DNA of 64,000 nucleotides from Wurfbainia villosa (GCA_025175895.1 CM046004.1:12697011-12761010), one strand, 5' to 3'; positions 21,500-32,135 are shown, counted from the stretch's first letter. Notes: generated by a model not told the origin, from the sequence alone. Numbers and translations are program-made.

Positions 21500-21875
21500 T
21501 CTACACCACCAAGGCACATTGGACTTACACCGCCAAGACTCCGCTTGGACTTTACGCCGCCAACCATTGGATTTATGCTGCCAAGACTCCCGCTTGGACT
21601 TTACGCAGCCAATATCAAACCCCTTGGACTTCTCATGCCAAGACTCAAGCTTGGACTTTCCCTTGCCAACCCATGTTGGACTTTCCATGCCAAGTACTCA
21701 AGACTTGGACTTTACCTTGCCAAGACTCATGCTTGGACTTTCCATGCCAACTAATGTTGGACTTTCCATTGCCAAGAACCATGCTTGGACTTTACCATTG
21801 CCAAGACCCATGCTTGGACTTTGCCAAATGCCAAGTGTCCCACTTGGACTTCCCATGCCAAGTACTCAAGACTTG
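21500..21875. repeat. Hairpin array in B 3' LTR
   Basis: About 13 imperfect units of the form gccaagacccatgcttggac appear, each a CCAAG-N6/7-CTTGG inverted repeat, spaced about 25-30 bases. The equivalent array of the 5' LTR is at 33170-33550. Confidence 0.88.
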
Positions 21876-21984
21876 GACTTCCCTATGACAATTACATTGT
21901 CATATGTTTTTGTCGAACATCAAAACATCACTCGAGTCAAACTCGAGTCCTGGTCAATCGTGACCTGGGCCGATTGCACCAACA

Positions 21985-23062
21985 ATCTCCCCCTTTTTGA
22001 TGTTTGACAAAAACCAAACAAATCATTGAGTTAGAATACTAACTCAAATCCCTTACCAATTATCCCAAATTGGTAAACACTCTCCAAATGTTCTCCCCCA
22101 AACATTCTCCCCCTTTTTGACTAACATCAAAAAGGTTTTCTCTCCAAGGAGGTCAATGTCTCATGTCCCAATGAGATCTTACAATCTCCCCCTTGGTCCA
22201 AAAACACCTAGGATGCCTACCATCTTCTTAGTAATAAGTCTCATATCACTCAAGAGGGGCAATCCTATACACTCTCCCAATTTCCAAATTGGATTTCTAA
22301 AAATCCATCAATTTTCCCAATTGATAACATTCTCCCCTTCAAGAAGAAAGAAAAACACATCAATCACTCCAAGATGGATACCTCCCCCTAAAGGCTTGCT
22401 CCCCCTTGACCATTGCACCAACAATGTCCTTGGGAAGTCCCTAAGCCAATAGGAACTCTAAACCATCAAAATTAAGGTTAGAAATTCAACATTGAACTTT
22501 CCAACACCTTAAAATTGATACAAACCCTAAACACCTCTCCTAATCCATATCCAATGGATTTTCACCCTTCATCATGCTTCCCAAAGCATATCCTAGGGTT
22601 AAGAGTGGTTAGGGACCTTAACCGTAGCTGAAATCGGGTTAAGCAACCTTGGTTACCCCAAAATCAGGCTACCAGTCGAGTGATTGGACATCGATCATTG
22701 GCACCTCTATCGATCGCGCCACAATAGCGATCGATGACAACTAATTCGAATTTGAGAATCAATTGAAAATCATAAATAATTATACGTATATCAAAAAATC
22801 ACGAGATTTGATACGAATAATACCTATGACCAATACAATGGGTGAAAAATGTTTGAAAAATATTTTACCCATAAAATAGCGAGTTTGATACAAAATCCAA
22901 AAGTGACTAAAAACTTCAAAGTTTAAGCTCACTTTGTATCAATCTCATCAATGGTGATTGCTATCAAAAGATAGGCTTCACCAAGGTTTTCTAAAATGAT
23001 TTTAAAAAGTTTTCAAAACCTTATTTTGGATCATATTCCTTGGGCTCTATGCACATGACTTG
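21985..23062 (-). other. 3' non-coding region of element B, first part
   Basis: The polypurine tract is the complement of aatctccccctttttg directly beside the LTR (21985-22000). PPT-like copies follow at 22091-22118, 22185-22196 and 22381-22409. A second LTR-start-like word, attgcaccaacaat, is at 22412-22425. A short palindrome-bearing patch lies at 22675-22735. The region is cut by element A at 23062 and resumes at 29669. The 111-codon plus frame at 22117 lies over the PPT repeats and is not credible. Confidence 0.8.
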
Positions 23063-24500
23063 TGTTGAAAATTTGAGGCCGCTAGAGGGGGGTGAATAGC
23101 GTTGACCGTACTTAGATGGAAAACGTTCGCGATCGTCTCTACAAATCTCGTTATGCGCAGCGGAATAGAAATAATAAAAGCAATAACGAAAAGATACAAT
23201 CACGAATGCAAGCACAACACAAGGATATAACGTGGTTCGGAACCATAACGGTTCCTACTCCACGGATTGGGTTCGTACGAACCCTAGCGATGCCACAAAC
23301 ACCACTAAGCAATAAAGCTCCTTCTCGACAACAAGTCGGAGATGGAGAAACCTCGTACAATGAATTACAACAAGTAATACAAAGTAAACAAGCAAATACA
23401 AGTGAAAATGTAAAGAACACTTTACAAACTAGGGTTTTGAGCGCTTGCTTGTCGGTTGCTTGGATGAGCTTGAAGGACCCTAAAATGCACCTGTAAATCA
23501 CCTTCAAATCGCCTCACCAAAGCCCCCAAAGAACTGATGCTTGAGCCTTCCACGAACAGCTGCTTTTATCCTCCATCGGGCTAGATTTCCGCCTAGCAGT
23601 CGACTGCCATAAGTCCCCAGTCGACTGCCAACACTGTAGCTGTGAGACAATGGCTCAATCCACATTGGACAAGTTCCAACGGGGCTCTTGGCGGATCATT
23701 GCCAACATTGGCGATCGGCGCCAGCGCCCGTAATCGGCTAGTCGGCTGAGCGTTACGTACCGACAGAACTAGTAGTCGATCGGCCGCCCTTAGCGATCGG
23801 CTGGTAGTCATCGATCATTGCTCCAATGAGCGATCATTGCCAGAGCAATTCCAGCTCTAAATTGGCAGTCGAACTCAAGTCGACTCACGGCAGTCGAACC
23901 GGCCATATTTCCAGTCAACTGCCAACCTCAAACATGAGGTTTTAACCCAAGTATGGTGCCCCCATACTTGCTAGACCACCCTTAGCCTAGACCTAAGCCT
24001 TCTATCCACCTCCATCAGCCTCACGCCTCTCGGATCCCTCCAAGTCATCCATGACTTGTTCATCCATCGCGCTAGCCTCCAGGTGCTTCCCTCGACTATG
24101 TCATGCTAACGGTGTCTACACCGCCAAGGCACATTGGACTTACGCCGCCAAGACTCCGCTTGGACTTTACGCTGCCAATATCAATCCCCTTGGACTTCCA
24201 AATGCCAAGACTCAAGCTTGGACTTTCCCTTGCCAACCCATGTCGGACTTTCCATGCCAAGACCCATGCTTGGACTTCTCATGCCAAGTACTCAAGACTT
24301 GGACTTTCCCAAATGTCAAGTACCCATGACTTGGACTTTACCTTGCCAAGACCCATGCTTGGACTTTCCATGCCAAGTACACAAGACTTGGACTTTCCCA
24401 TGACAATTACATTGTCATATGTTTTTGTCGAAACATCAAAACATCACTCGAGTCAAACTCGAGTCCTGGTCAATCGTGACCTGGGCCGATTGCACCAACA
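23063..24500 (-). repeat. 3' LTR of element A
   Basis: It has the family layout: G-tract terminus, R-U5, TATA-like ggataaaagc (complement near 23565), CAGTCGACTG-type words near 23598 and 23620, a variable GATCG-rich patch at 23690-23850, twin stem-loops at 23924-23970, a conserved block gacctaagccttctatccac at 23991, a hairpin array at 24115-24400, ACTCGAGT palindromes at about 24445, and the LTR start. The sister LTR is at 28191-29668. By eye there are about a dozen substitutions in the first 210 bases, but far more changes in the GATCG patch. Confidence 0.94.
23924..23970. repeat. Twin stem-loops in LTR of A
   Basis: Stem-loop I is aacctca-aaca-tgaggtt (23924-23941). Stem-loop II is caagtatgg-tgccc-ccatacttg (23948-23970), with nine perfect pairs. 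Equivalents of stem II with compensating changes are present in LTR F (12590-12610) and in element C. Confidence 0.85.
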
Positions 24501-26371
24501 ATCTCCCCCTTTTTGATGTTTGACAAAAACCAAACAAATCATTTGAGTTAGACCACTAACTCAAATCCCTTACCAATTATCCCAAATTGGTAAACACTCT
24601 CCAAATGTTCTCCCCCAAACATTCTCCCCCTTTTTGACTAACATCAAAAAGGTTTTCTCTCCAAGGAGGTCAATGTCTCATATCCCAATGAGATCTTACA
24701 ATCTCCCCCTTGATCCAAAAATAAATACCTAGGATGCCTACCATCTTCCTAGTGATAATTCACATATCACTCAAGAGAGACAATCCTATACTCTCTCCCA
24801 ATTTCCAAATTGGGTATCAAAATCCCATCAATTTTCCCAATTGATGATACTCTCCAAATAACTTCTCCTCTTCAAGGAGAAAACCACATCCATCATCCCA
24901 AGATGGATACCTCCCCCTTGACCATTGCACCAACAATGTCCTTGGGAAGCCCCTAAGCCAATAGGAACTCTAAACCATCAAAATTAAGGTTCTAAGTTTA
25001 ACATAAAACTTTCGCTCACCCTAAATTTGATACTTTGACCTAACACAGCTCCTAATCCATATCCAATGGATTTTCACCCTTTATAATGCTTCCTAAAGCA
25101 TATCCTAGGGTTAGGAGTGATTAGGAACCTTTTCCATAGCTGAACACGGGCTAAACAAACCTTGTTAACCCGAAATCAGACCTGACAGTTGACTCCTGAC
25201 AGTAATCAGTCGACTGCCACCCATATCAGTCGACTGATAGCTGAAATTTCCGAATTTCAACTATCAGAATCGAGATTTGAAAAAGCATAAGTAATTCTAC
25301 GTAATTTGAAAAATCATAAAATTTGATACGTATATTACTTATAGTCAATACAATGGGTGAAAAATATTTGAAAACTATTTTACCCATAAACTAGTGAGTT
25401 TGATACAAAAATCAAAACCATTGAAATTTTCAATGTTTTGGCCCTATTTTGTATCAACTCTATCAATGGTGATTGCTATCAAAAGATAGACTTCACCAAG
25501 GTTTTTCAAAATGATTTTAAAATGTTTTCAAAACCTTGTTTTGGATCATATTCCTTGGGCTCTATGTACATGACTTGTACACATGCTCTCCCAATGATCC
25601 ACAAATGAAACTAGATGAGTTTTAGTTCATCTAGATGCAAAAACTATGCACCTTGAACTTAACTCATATCCTAGTATCTCACATATATCTAGGGTGTATA
25701 AATACATATACATGTCAATTGAATGTGAGATGTGGGTTTTGGTTCATTTCAAACTAAGGTTTCATGCATCTTCTAAGGCAACCCTACTTGATTCCCTTAT
25801 AAATGGGACTTCAAGTCATGCCATAGTCCTTAAATCAATTTCAACCAAATTGTCTTAAATGCATGAATGATTATGGCATTAGAAATGATATAAATAAGCA
25901 TATGCTCATAATCATGATGTCATGGCATATGATATAAAACTAAGCATACATGACATTAACCTAAAACCTAAACATACTCATGACATATAAAATCATAGAA
26001 ATAGGCATGATGTCATGACATGGCATATGACAATCAAGGCATGGCATATAAAATATATAGGTATAGTAATACCTAAATTTTAATATTAATTTCCATTTGA
26101 TATAATTAGATATATTTTGCCATATTAACCTTAATCTCCCTAGTGTGCCAAAAACCCAAAATGACACACTAACACTCTAAACCCTAATTGTGCCAATTTG
26201 ATCATTTTATCAAACTTCATAACTAATATTGGCACATCCTAAAATCTTTTAGGATTATAATTCAACCCTATTTCCAAGGTATCCATAACCTTGAAAATAA
26301 CCTAAAATGCCACCTTTAACATGGTTGAGTTAACTACCCATCCACTCAAGGTTGGCACATCCTAAACCCAC
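24501..26371 (-). other. 3' non-coding region of element A
   Basis: This 1.87 kb separates the end of gag from the 3' LTR and replaces the pol gene. It begins (plus strand) with the polypurine complement at 24501-24515, then PPT-like words near 24611-24631, 24702-24711 and 24911-24918. An LTR-start-like attgcaccaacaat is at 24924-24937. Two CAGTCGACTG palindromes lie near 25205 and 25230. An AT-rich tail follows (25860-26170) with repeated 'catgatgtcatgacatggcat' words. The block is conserved in B, D and H. No reading frame over 70 codons has family features. Confidence 0.8.
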
Positions 26372-28123
26372 CTAGCGTGAATCAATCACGCTCTTAGGAA
26401 CCCAAAACCGATTTGAGCTCCTAGGGTTAATTAGATATTCCTTAGGGATAACCTCCCTAGATACCTTACTAATGACCCTTCTAGGCTTGTTGGCCTTGGT
26501 AATTTGGGTCTTACCTAGGTTGACTCTAGAGGTGACTCCCCTTGCAACCTTCTTAGTGGCCACCCTAGGTTTCCTAGAAACCCTAGCCACTAGGCACACC
26601 CTTTGGTCAATTCTAGGGATGACTTCCCTATTGACCTTGGTCTTCCTAGACCTAGTTTGTGTCCCATAATCAAATGGAACACTATGGTAAGCCACTTTAG
26701 GCTTAGGTTTGTGACCCAAACCTTGCTTGCCCTTGGTTGACTTTTGACTCTTAGGTCCTAGGTGTTGACTTTGACTTTTGGACCCTTGATTTTGACCACT
26801 AGACCCTTTAAATTGATTTTGTATCTTATTTAGGGTCTTTTCAAGTTTTTCAAGCCTTGACCTCAAGACTTGGTTTTCCTTTTCTAATTGCCCAATTTTA
26901 GAATTTTGATTTAAATCTTGGGCATTGGACTTCCTAGGCATATGCCTAGTCCATTTAGGGTTTAGACCTAGGTGCTCTTGCACCTTTCTAATTGTCTCCC
27001 TAGGTAAAATTGATCTTGAGTTATTTGACCTAGGTTTGTACTTAAATAAGTTGTTTTTAGGGATATTAGTCCCAAATTTCTCCCTACTTTTGAAGTTAAC
27101 GCTTTTAGCTCCTAAACAAATATATTTATCTCTAGCATGCTTTTCATGGTGAATTGCAAGAGAATTAAAATTTCTAGCATGCTTTTGACTTTTAAATTTG
27201 GAAGGTGCATTATTAAAATATACCTTAGGGTTAGCTATAGAAACTCCCCCTACTTGTGACGCTCCTCCTTGCCCGTTCTTCTTCCCCCTAGGGCATTGAC
27301 TCCGATAATGCCCCTTTGAATTGCACTTGAAGCATATGATGTGCTCCTTGCCTTTAGGTGTTGGGGAACCAGCATCCTTGACTTTTGGTGCCGGTGGAGC
27401 TTTCCTAATCTTCTTTGGGCACTTGCTCTTATAGTGCCCAAATTCCCTACACTCAAAACACATAATATTATTTTTATTTGAAATTAGAGTGTTTAAGTTA
27501 CCTAGGTTAGTGGTGGAGTTTGGAATTGACACTTCTTTATCTTGACCGGATGTAGAAGCTTCTTCTTGATGCTCCGGTGTTGAGGAAACTCTAATCTCCT
27601 CCTCAATCCTAGAAGTGGATGCTTCTTCCACTTCCTCCACCTCTTCCGATCCATATGTTGATTCCCTATCAACCTCCGAATCCTCAAGCTCTTTGGATGA
27701 AGATGTACTTGCTTCTTTTTGAGCTTGAGAGGATGAGCACTCTTCTTCTTCTTCTTCTTCTTGGACCAATGATGAGTTTTCATGGAGCTTTGTCACTTGG
27801 CTCCACAACTCCTTAGCGTCCATATAGTTCCCTACCATACACACAATCTCATTAGGGACCAAATCAAGAATAAATTTTACTACCTTCATGTTTTTCTCGA
27901 AGGCTTGAAGTTGATCTTCACTCTACTTCTTCTTCTTGAGGAATCCTCCCTTTGGTCCTATTGGATAGCTAAAACCCTCCATCAAGATAGACCATTCTTC
28001 GAAGTCCCTCATCACTAGGAAGTCTTCAATTCTTGACTTCCATTGCTTAAACCCTTCTTGTCCATAGAAGGAGTAAGGGATCGGTGTGTTAATGTTCCAT
28101 CCCAATTGTTCTTCCATCTTCAC
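26372..28123 (-). pseudogene. gag of element A (one premature stop)
   Basis: About 584 codons. The N-terminus (MEEQLGWNINTPIPYSFYGQ, then W-K-x-R-I-x-D-F-L) resembles the first half of a UBN2/retrotran_gag domain. Then comes ELWSQVTKLHENSS and a Glu/Ser-rich linker of about 100 residues with an EEEEEEEE run. Two zinc knuckles follow (CFECREFGHYKSKC and CFKCNSKGHYRSQC, both CX2CX4HX4C), then a leucine-rich coiled coil (IGQLEKENQVLRSRLEKLEK), a Lys/Arg-rich tail and a terminus NRFWVPKSVIDSR. The only break is TAG at 27920-27922, probably a Trp codon (TGG). The start follows the primer site by about 50 bases. Role: particle formation and RNA binding; no protease or RT follows. Confidence 0.9.
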
Positions 28124-28176
28124 CCTCTAGCTTCTTTGTCCTAGCTCCCGACGGTTAGTCTGTAGAAGAGCCCCTT

Positions 28177-28188
28177 GCTCTGATACCA
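28177..28188 (-). other. Primer binding site of element A
   Basis: The minus strand reads TGGTATCAGAGC two bases after the LTR end, complementary to the 3' end of plant initiator tRNA-Met. This fixes the 5' LTR at the right and the element on the minus strand. Confidence 0.92.
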
Positions 28189-28190
28189 CT

Positions 28191-29668
28191 TGTTGAAAAT
28201 TTGAGGCCGCTAGAGGGGGGGTGAATAGCGTTGACCGTACGTAGATGGAAAACGTTCGCGATCGTCTCTACAAATCTCGTTATGTACAGCGGAATAGAAA
28301 TAATAAAAGAAATAACAAAAAGATACAATCACGAACGCAAGCACAACATGAGGATATAACATGGTTCGGAACCGTAACGGTTCCTACTCCAAGGATTGGG
28401 TTCGTACGAACCCTAGCGATGCCACAAACACCACTAAGCAATAAAGCTCCTTCTCGACAATAAGTCGGAGGTGGAGAAACCTCGTACAATGAATTACAAC
28501 AAGTAATACAAAGCAAACAAGCAAATACAAGTGAAAATGTAAAGAACACTTTACAAACTAGGGTTTTGAGCGCTTGCTTGTCGGTTGCTTGGATGAGCTT
28601 GAAGGACCCTAAAATGCACCTGTAAATCGCCTTCAAATCACCTCACCAAAGCCCCCAAAGAACTGATGCTTGAGCCTTCCACGAACAGCTGCTTTTATCC
28701 TCCATCGGGCTGGATTTCCGCCTAGCAGTCGACTGCCATAAGTCCCCAGTCGACTGCCAGCACTGTAGCTGTGAGACAACGGCTCAATCCACGTTGGACA
28801 AGTTCCAACGGGACTCTTGGATGATCGCCAACATTGGAAGTCGATCGCTAACGCCTTAGCGCGTGTCGGTACGGCCGATCGGCTTCTGGCGTTACGTGCT
28901 CGACCACGGAACTAGCGATCGGCCAACCCTTGGCGATCGCCTGTAGTCATCATCGATCGCTTCCAATGAGTAAGCGATCGCGAGCAATTCCAGCTCTAAA
29001 TTGGCAGTCGAACTCAAGTCGACTCACGGCAGTCGAACCGGCCATATTGCCAGTCGACTGCCAACCTCAAACATGAGGTTTTAACCCAAGTATGGTGCCC
29101 CCATACTTGCTAGACCACCCTTAGCCTAGACCTAAGCCTTCTAGCCACCTCCATCAGCCTCACGCCTCTCGGATCCCTCCAAGTCATCCATGACTTGTTC
29201 ATCCATCGCGCTAGCCTCCAGGTGCTTCCCTCGGCTATGTCATGCTAACGGTGTCTACACCGCTAAGGCACATTGGACTTACGCCGCCAAGACTCCGCTT
29301 GGACTTTACGCTGCCAATATCAATCCCCTTGGACTTCCAAATGCCAAGACTCAAGCTTGGACTTTCCCTTGTCAACCCATGTTGGACTTTCCATGCCAAG
29401 ACCCATGCTTGGACTTTCCATTCGCCAAGACCCATGCTTGGACTTCTCATGCCAAGTACTCAAGACTTGGACTTTCCCAAATGCCAAGTACCAATGACTT
29501 GGACTTTACCTTGCCAAGACCCATGCTTGGACTTTCCATGCCAAGTACACAAGACTTGGACTTTTCCATGACAATTACATTGTCATATGTTTTTGTCGAA
29601 ACATCAAAATATTACTCGAGTCAAACTCGAGTCCTGGTCAATCGTGACCTGGGCCGATTGCATCAACA
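28191..29668 (-). repeat. 5' LTR of element A
   Basis: It spans tgttgaaaatt to gattgcatcaaca, 1478 bp. Compared with its sister it has one extra G in the terminal tract, a very different GATCG/GCGATCGC patch at 28805-28985, and an extra hairpin unit at about 29408-29433. The array spans 29255-29565. This LTR would promote transcription toward lower coordinates. Open plus frames at 29190-29693 arise from the array. Confidence 0.94.
29255..29565. repeat. Hairpin array in A 5' LTR
   Basis: About eleven imperfect ccaag...cttgg units, for example ccaagacccatgcttgg twice at about 29396-29440. One unit more than in the 3' LTR, so unit number changes after insertion or differs between strand-transfer products. 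Confidence 0.88.
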
Positions 29669-30467
29669 ACTTGTACACAAGCTTTCCCAATGATCCATCA
29701 TTGAAACAAGATAAGTTTTAGTTCATCTAGATGCAAAAACTATGCACCTTGAACTCAACTCATATCCTAGCATCTCACATGTATCTAGGGTGTATAAATA
29801 CACATACATGTCAATTGGATGTGAGATGTGGGTTTTGGTTCATTTAATCTAGGGTTTCATGCATTTTTCTAAGGCAACCCTACTTGATTCCCTTATAAAT
29901 GAGACTCCAAGTCATGCCATTATCCTTAAATCAATTTCAATCAAATTATCTTAAATGCATGAGTGATTATGGCATTAGAGATGATATAGATAAACACATG
30001 CTCATAATCATGATGTCATGGCATAATATGAAATCTAATAACACATGACACTTAATCCTTAATCCTAAACATGTACATGACATATAGAATGATTAAAAAT
30101 AAACATGATGTCATGACATGTTATATGGCAAACAAAGCATGACATATAAAATATATAAGTATAGTAATACCTAAATTTTAATATTAATTTTCATTTCATA
30201 TAATTAATTATATTTTGCCATATTTCTATTTTTCTCCCAAGTGTGCCAAAAATCCAAAATGCACACTAACCTCTAAACCTAAATTGTGCCAATTTTGATC
30301 ATTTTATCAAACTTCTCAAGTAATATTGGCACATCCTAAAACTTTTAGGATTAAGACTCAAATGTATTTCCAAGGTAACCATAACCTTAAAAATATCCTA
30401 AAGTGCCACCTTTATCATGGTTGAGTTAACTACCCATCCAATCAAGGTTGACACACCCTAACCCCAT
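29669..30467 (-). other. 3' non-coding region of element B, second part
   Basis: Continuation of the B internal region after element A. It matches A's 25571-26371 in order, including the ctagggtgtataaatac block (29788) and the AT-rich catgatgtcatgacatg repeats (30100). No gene is seen. Confidence 0.85.
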
Positions 30468-32069
30468 CTAGCGTGAATCAATCATGCTCTTAGGAACCCA
30501 AAACCTATTTGAGCTCCTAGGGATAATTAGGTATTCCTTAGGGATAACTTCCCTAGATACCTTCCTAATGACCCTCCTAGGCTTATTAGCCTTGGTCATT
30601 TTGGTCTTACCTAGGTTGACTCTAGGGGTAACTCCCCTTGCAACCTTCTTAGTGGCCACCCTAGGTTTCCTAGAAACCTTAGCCACTAGGCACAAACTAT
30701 GGTTACTCTTAGGGATTGCTTCCCTAGTAACTTTGGTCTTCTTAGACTTAATTTGTGTTCCATAATCAAATGGAACACTATGGTAAGCCACCTTAGGCTT
30801 AGGTTTGTGACCCAAACCTTGCTTGCCCTTGGTTGACTTTCGACTTTGAGGTCCTAGATGTTGACTTTGAGATCTAGACTTAGACTTTTGATCATTAGAC
30901 CCTTTAAATTGAGTTTGTATATTCCTAAGGGTCTTTTCTAGTTTCTCAAGCCTTGACCTCAAGGCTTGATTCTCCAATTCTAATTGCCCAATTTTTGAGT
31001 TTTGATTTAAACCATGGGCATTGTCCTTTCTAGGCATATGCCTAGTCCATTTAGGGTTAAAACCTAAGTGTTCTTGTATTTTCCTAATAGATTCCTTAGG
31101 TAAGGTTTTTCTAGGGACATTAGTCCCAAATTTCTCCTTATTTCCTAAGTGGACCTTTTTAGCACCTAAACAAATATGGCTATTACTTCTAGCATGCTTT
31201 TCATGTACAATAGCAAGAGAATTAAATCTTCTAGCATGCTTTTGCCTATTAACTAAGGAAGGTGCATTATTGAAATATACCTTAGGGTTTGCCTTGGATG
31301 CTCCCCCTACATGTGTAGCTCCCTCTTTGGTCTTTTTGCTCCCCCTAGGACATTGATTCCTATAATGTCCTTTTGAATTGCACTTGAAGCATATGATGTG
31401 CTCCTTGCCTTTAGATGTTGGGGAACCGACATCCTTGACTTTTGGTGCTGGTCGGGCTTTCCTAACCTTCTTTGGGAACTTGCTCTTGTAGTGCCCGGTT
31501 TCCCTACACTCAAAGCATATTATATGCATTTTATTATTAACACATATGCTTGAGTTACCTAGGGTGATGGTAGGTGCCAGAGTTGAATTTTGAGCTTCCT
31601 CATCTTGACCGGATGTTGAAGGCTCCTCTTGAGGTTGCTCCGATGTAGATGGTCTCTCCTCCTCAATCCTAGAAGTGGATACTTCTTCCACCTCTTTTTC
31701 TTCTTGTTGGACCGATGATGAGTTTTCATGGAGCTTTGCCACTTGGCTTCATAACTCCTTAGCATCCATAAAATCCCCTACCATACACACAATATCATTA
31801 GGGACCAAATCAAAAATAAAATTTACTACCTTTACGTTTTTCTCGAAGGCTTGAATTTGATCTTCACTCCATCTCTTCCTTTTGAGGAATCCACCTTTTG
31901 GTCCTCTTGGAAACTCAAATCCTCCCATTAATAGAGACCATCCCTCAAAATCTTTCATCATCAAAAAATCTTCAATCCTTTTCTTCCAAGAATTGAAGCC
32001 TTCTCGTCCATAGAATGAATAAGGGACCGGTGTGTTGATGTCCCATTCTAATTGTTCTTGGACTTCCAT
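30468..32069 (-). pseudogene. gag of element B (one premature stop)
   Basis: About 534 codons in one frame with a single stop at 31746-31748, where the Trp of DAKELWSQVAKLH is TGA instead of TGG. The N-terminal part is MEVQEQLGWDINTPVPYSFY, then FNSWKKRIEDFLMMKDFEGW and WSEDQIQAFEKNVKVVNFIF. The C-terminal part has an acidic linker, two knuckles (CFECRETGHYKSKF, where the last Cys is Phe, and an intact CFKCNSKGHYRNQC), a coiled coil (IGQLELENQALRSRLEKLEK), a basic tail and the FWVPKSMIDSR end. It is slightly shorter than A's gag because of a deletion after the coiled-coil approach (near 31100). The start lies about 50 bases past the primer site. Particle protein by homology; no pol downstream. 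Confidence 0.9.
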
Positions 32070-32121
32070 CTTTCCCTCTAGCGTCTTGACTCCGGGTTGT
32101 TAATCCGTAGAAGAGCCTCGA

Positions 32122-32133
32122 GCTCTGATACCA
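32122..32133 (-). other. Primer binding site of element B
   Basis: TGGTATCAGAGC on the minus strand, two bases inside the LTR border at 32136. Complementary to initiator tRNA-Met. Confidence 0.92.
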
Positions 32134-32135
32134 AT

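Larger units (their letters stand above)
20474..21984 (-). repeat. 3' LTR of element B
   Basis: From left to right on the plus strand: the ctagaggg/tgaatagcg terminus, the R-U5 block with cttctcgacacaagtcggag at 20720, the TATA box at 20957-20964, perfect CAGTCGACTG palindromes at 20994-21125 and 21296, a scrambled GATCG-rich patch at 21190-21260, the stem-loop at about 21329-21355, the hairpin array 21500-21875, twin ACTCGAGT palindromes at about 21930, and the LTR start cgattgcaccaaca. All plus-strand frames here (21436-22007) are repeat artefacts. Confidence 0.93.
23063..29668 (-). mobile_element. Element A: complete gag-only LTR element
   Basis: LTRs at 23063-24500 (1438 bp) and 28191-29668 (1478 bp) both start on the plus strand with tgttgaaaatttgaggccgc. 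Flanks are acttg at 23058-23062 and 29669-29673, a perfect TSD. The interrupted sequence of B (...gcacatg/acttg/tacacaag...) is contiguous in A's own internal region at 25567-25585, which confirms the target site. Length is 6606 bp. It is the innermost and, by nesting, youngest complete element. A primer site, polypurine tract and gag are present; every pol domain is absent. Confidence 0.96.

Noticed and set aside
21436..22007. Three overlapping plus-strand open frames of 88-162 codons (also at 24051-24516, 29190-29693, 33104-33669, 36797-37498, 44323-45007)
   Set aside because: They read the hairpin arrays in several frames at once, giving repeated LPRPMLGL / CLDFPCQ words. The openness follows from the repeat composition, not from coding.
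24115..24400. Repeat-spacer look of the hairpin arrays suggesting a CRISPR array
   Set aside because: Units are imperfect, spacing is irregular, the arrays sit in LTRs of a plant genome, and no cas genes are present.
28177..28188. tRNA gene near the tggtatcagagc words
   Set aside because: Only the 12-base primer complement is present, without any cloverleaf sequence; it is a primer binding site.
20474..28190. Pairing of LTR 20474-21984 with 28191-29668 as one element
   Set aside because: The LTR starts differ (tgttagatatttgacgc against tgttgaaaatttgaggcc); TSDs support the nested pairing A and B instead.
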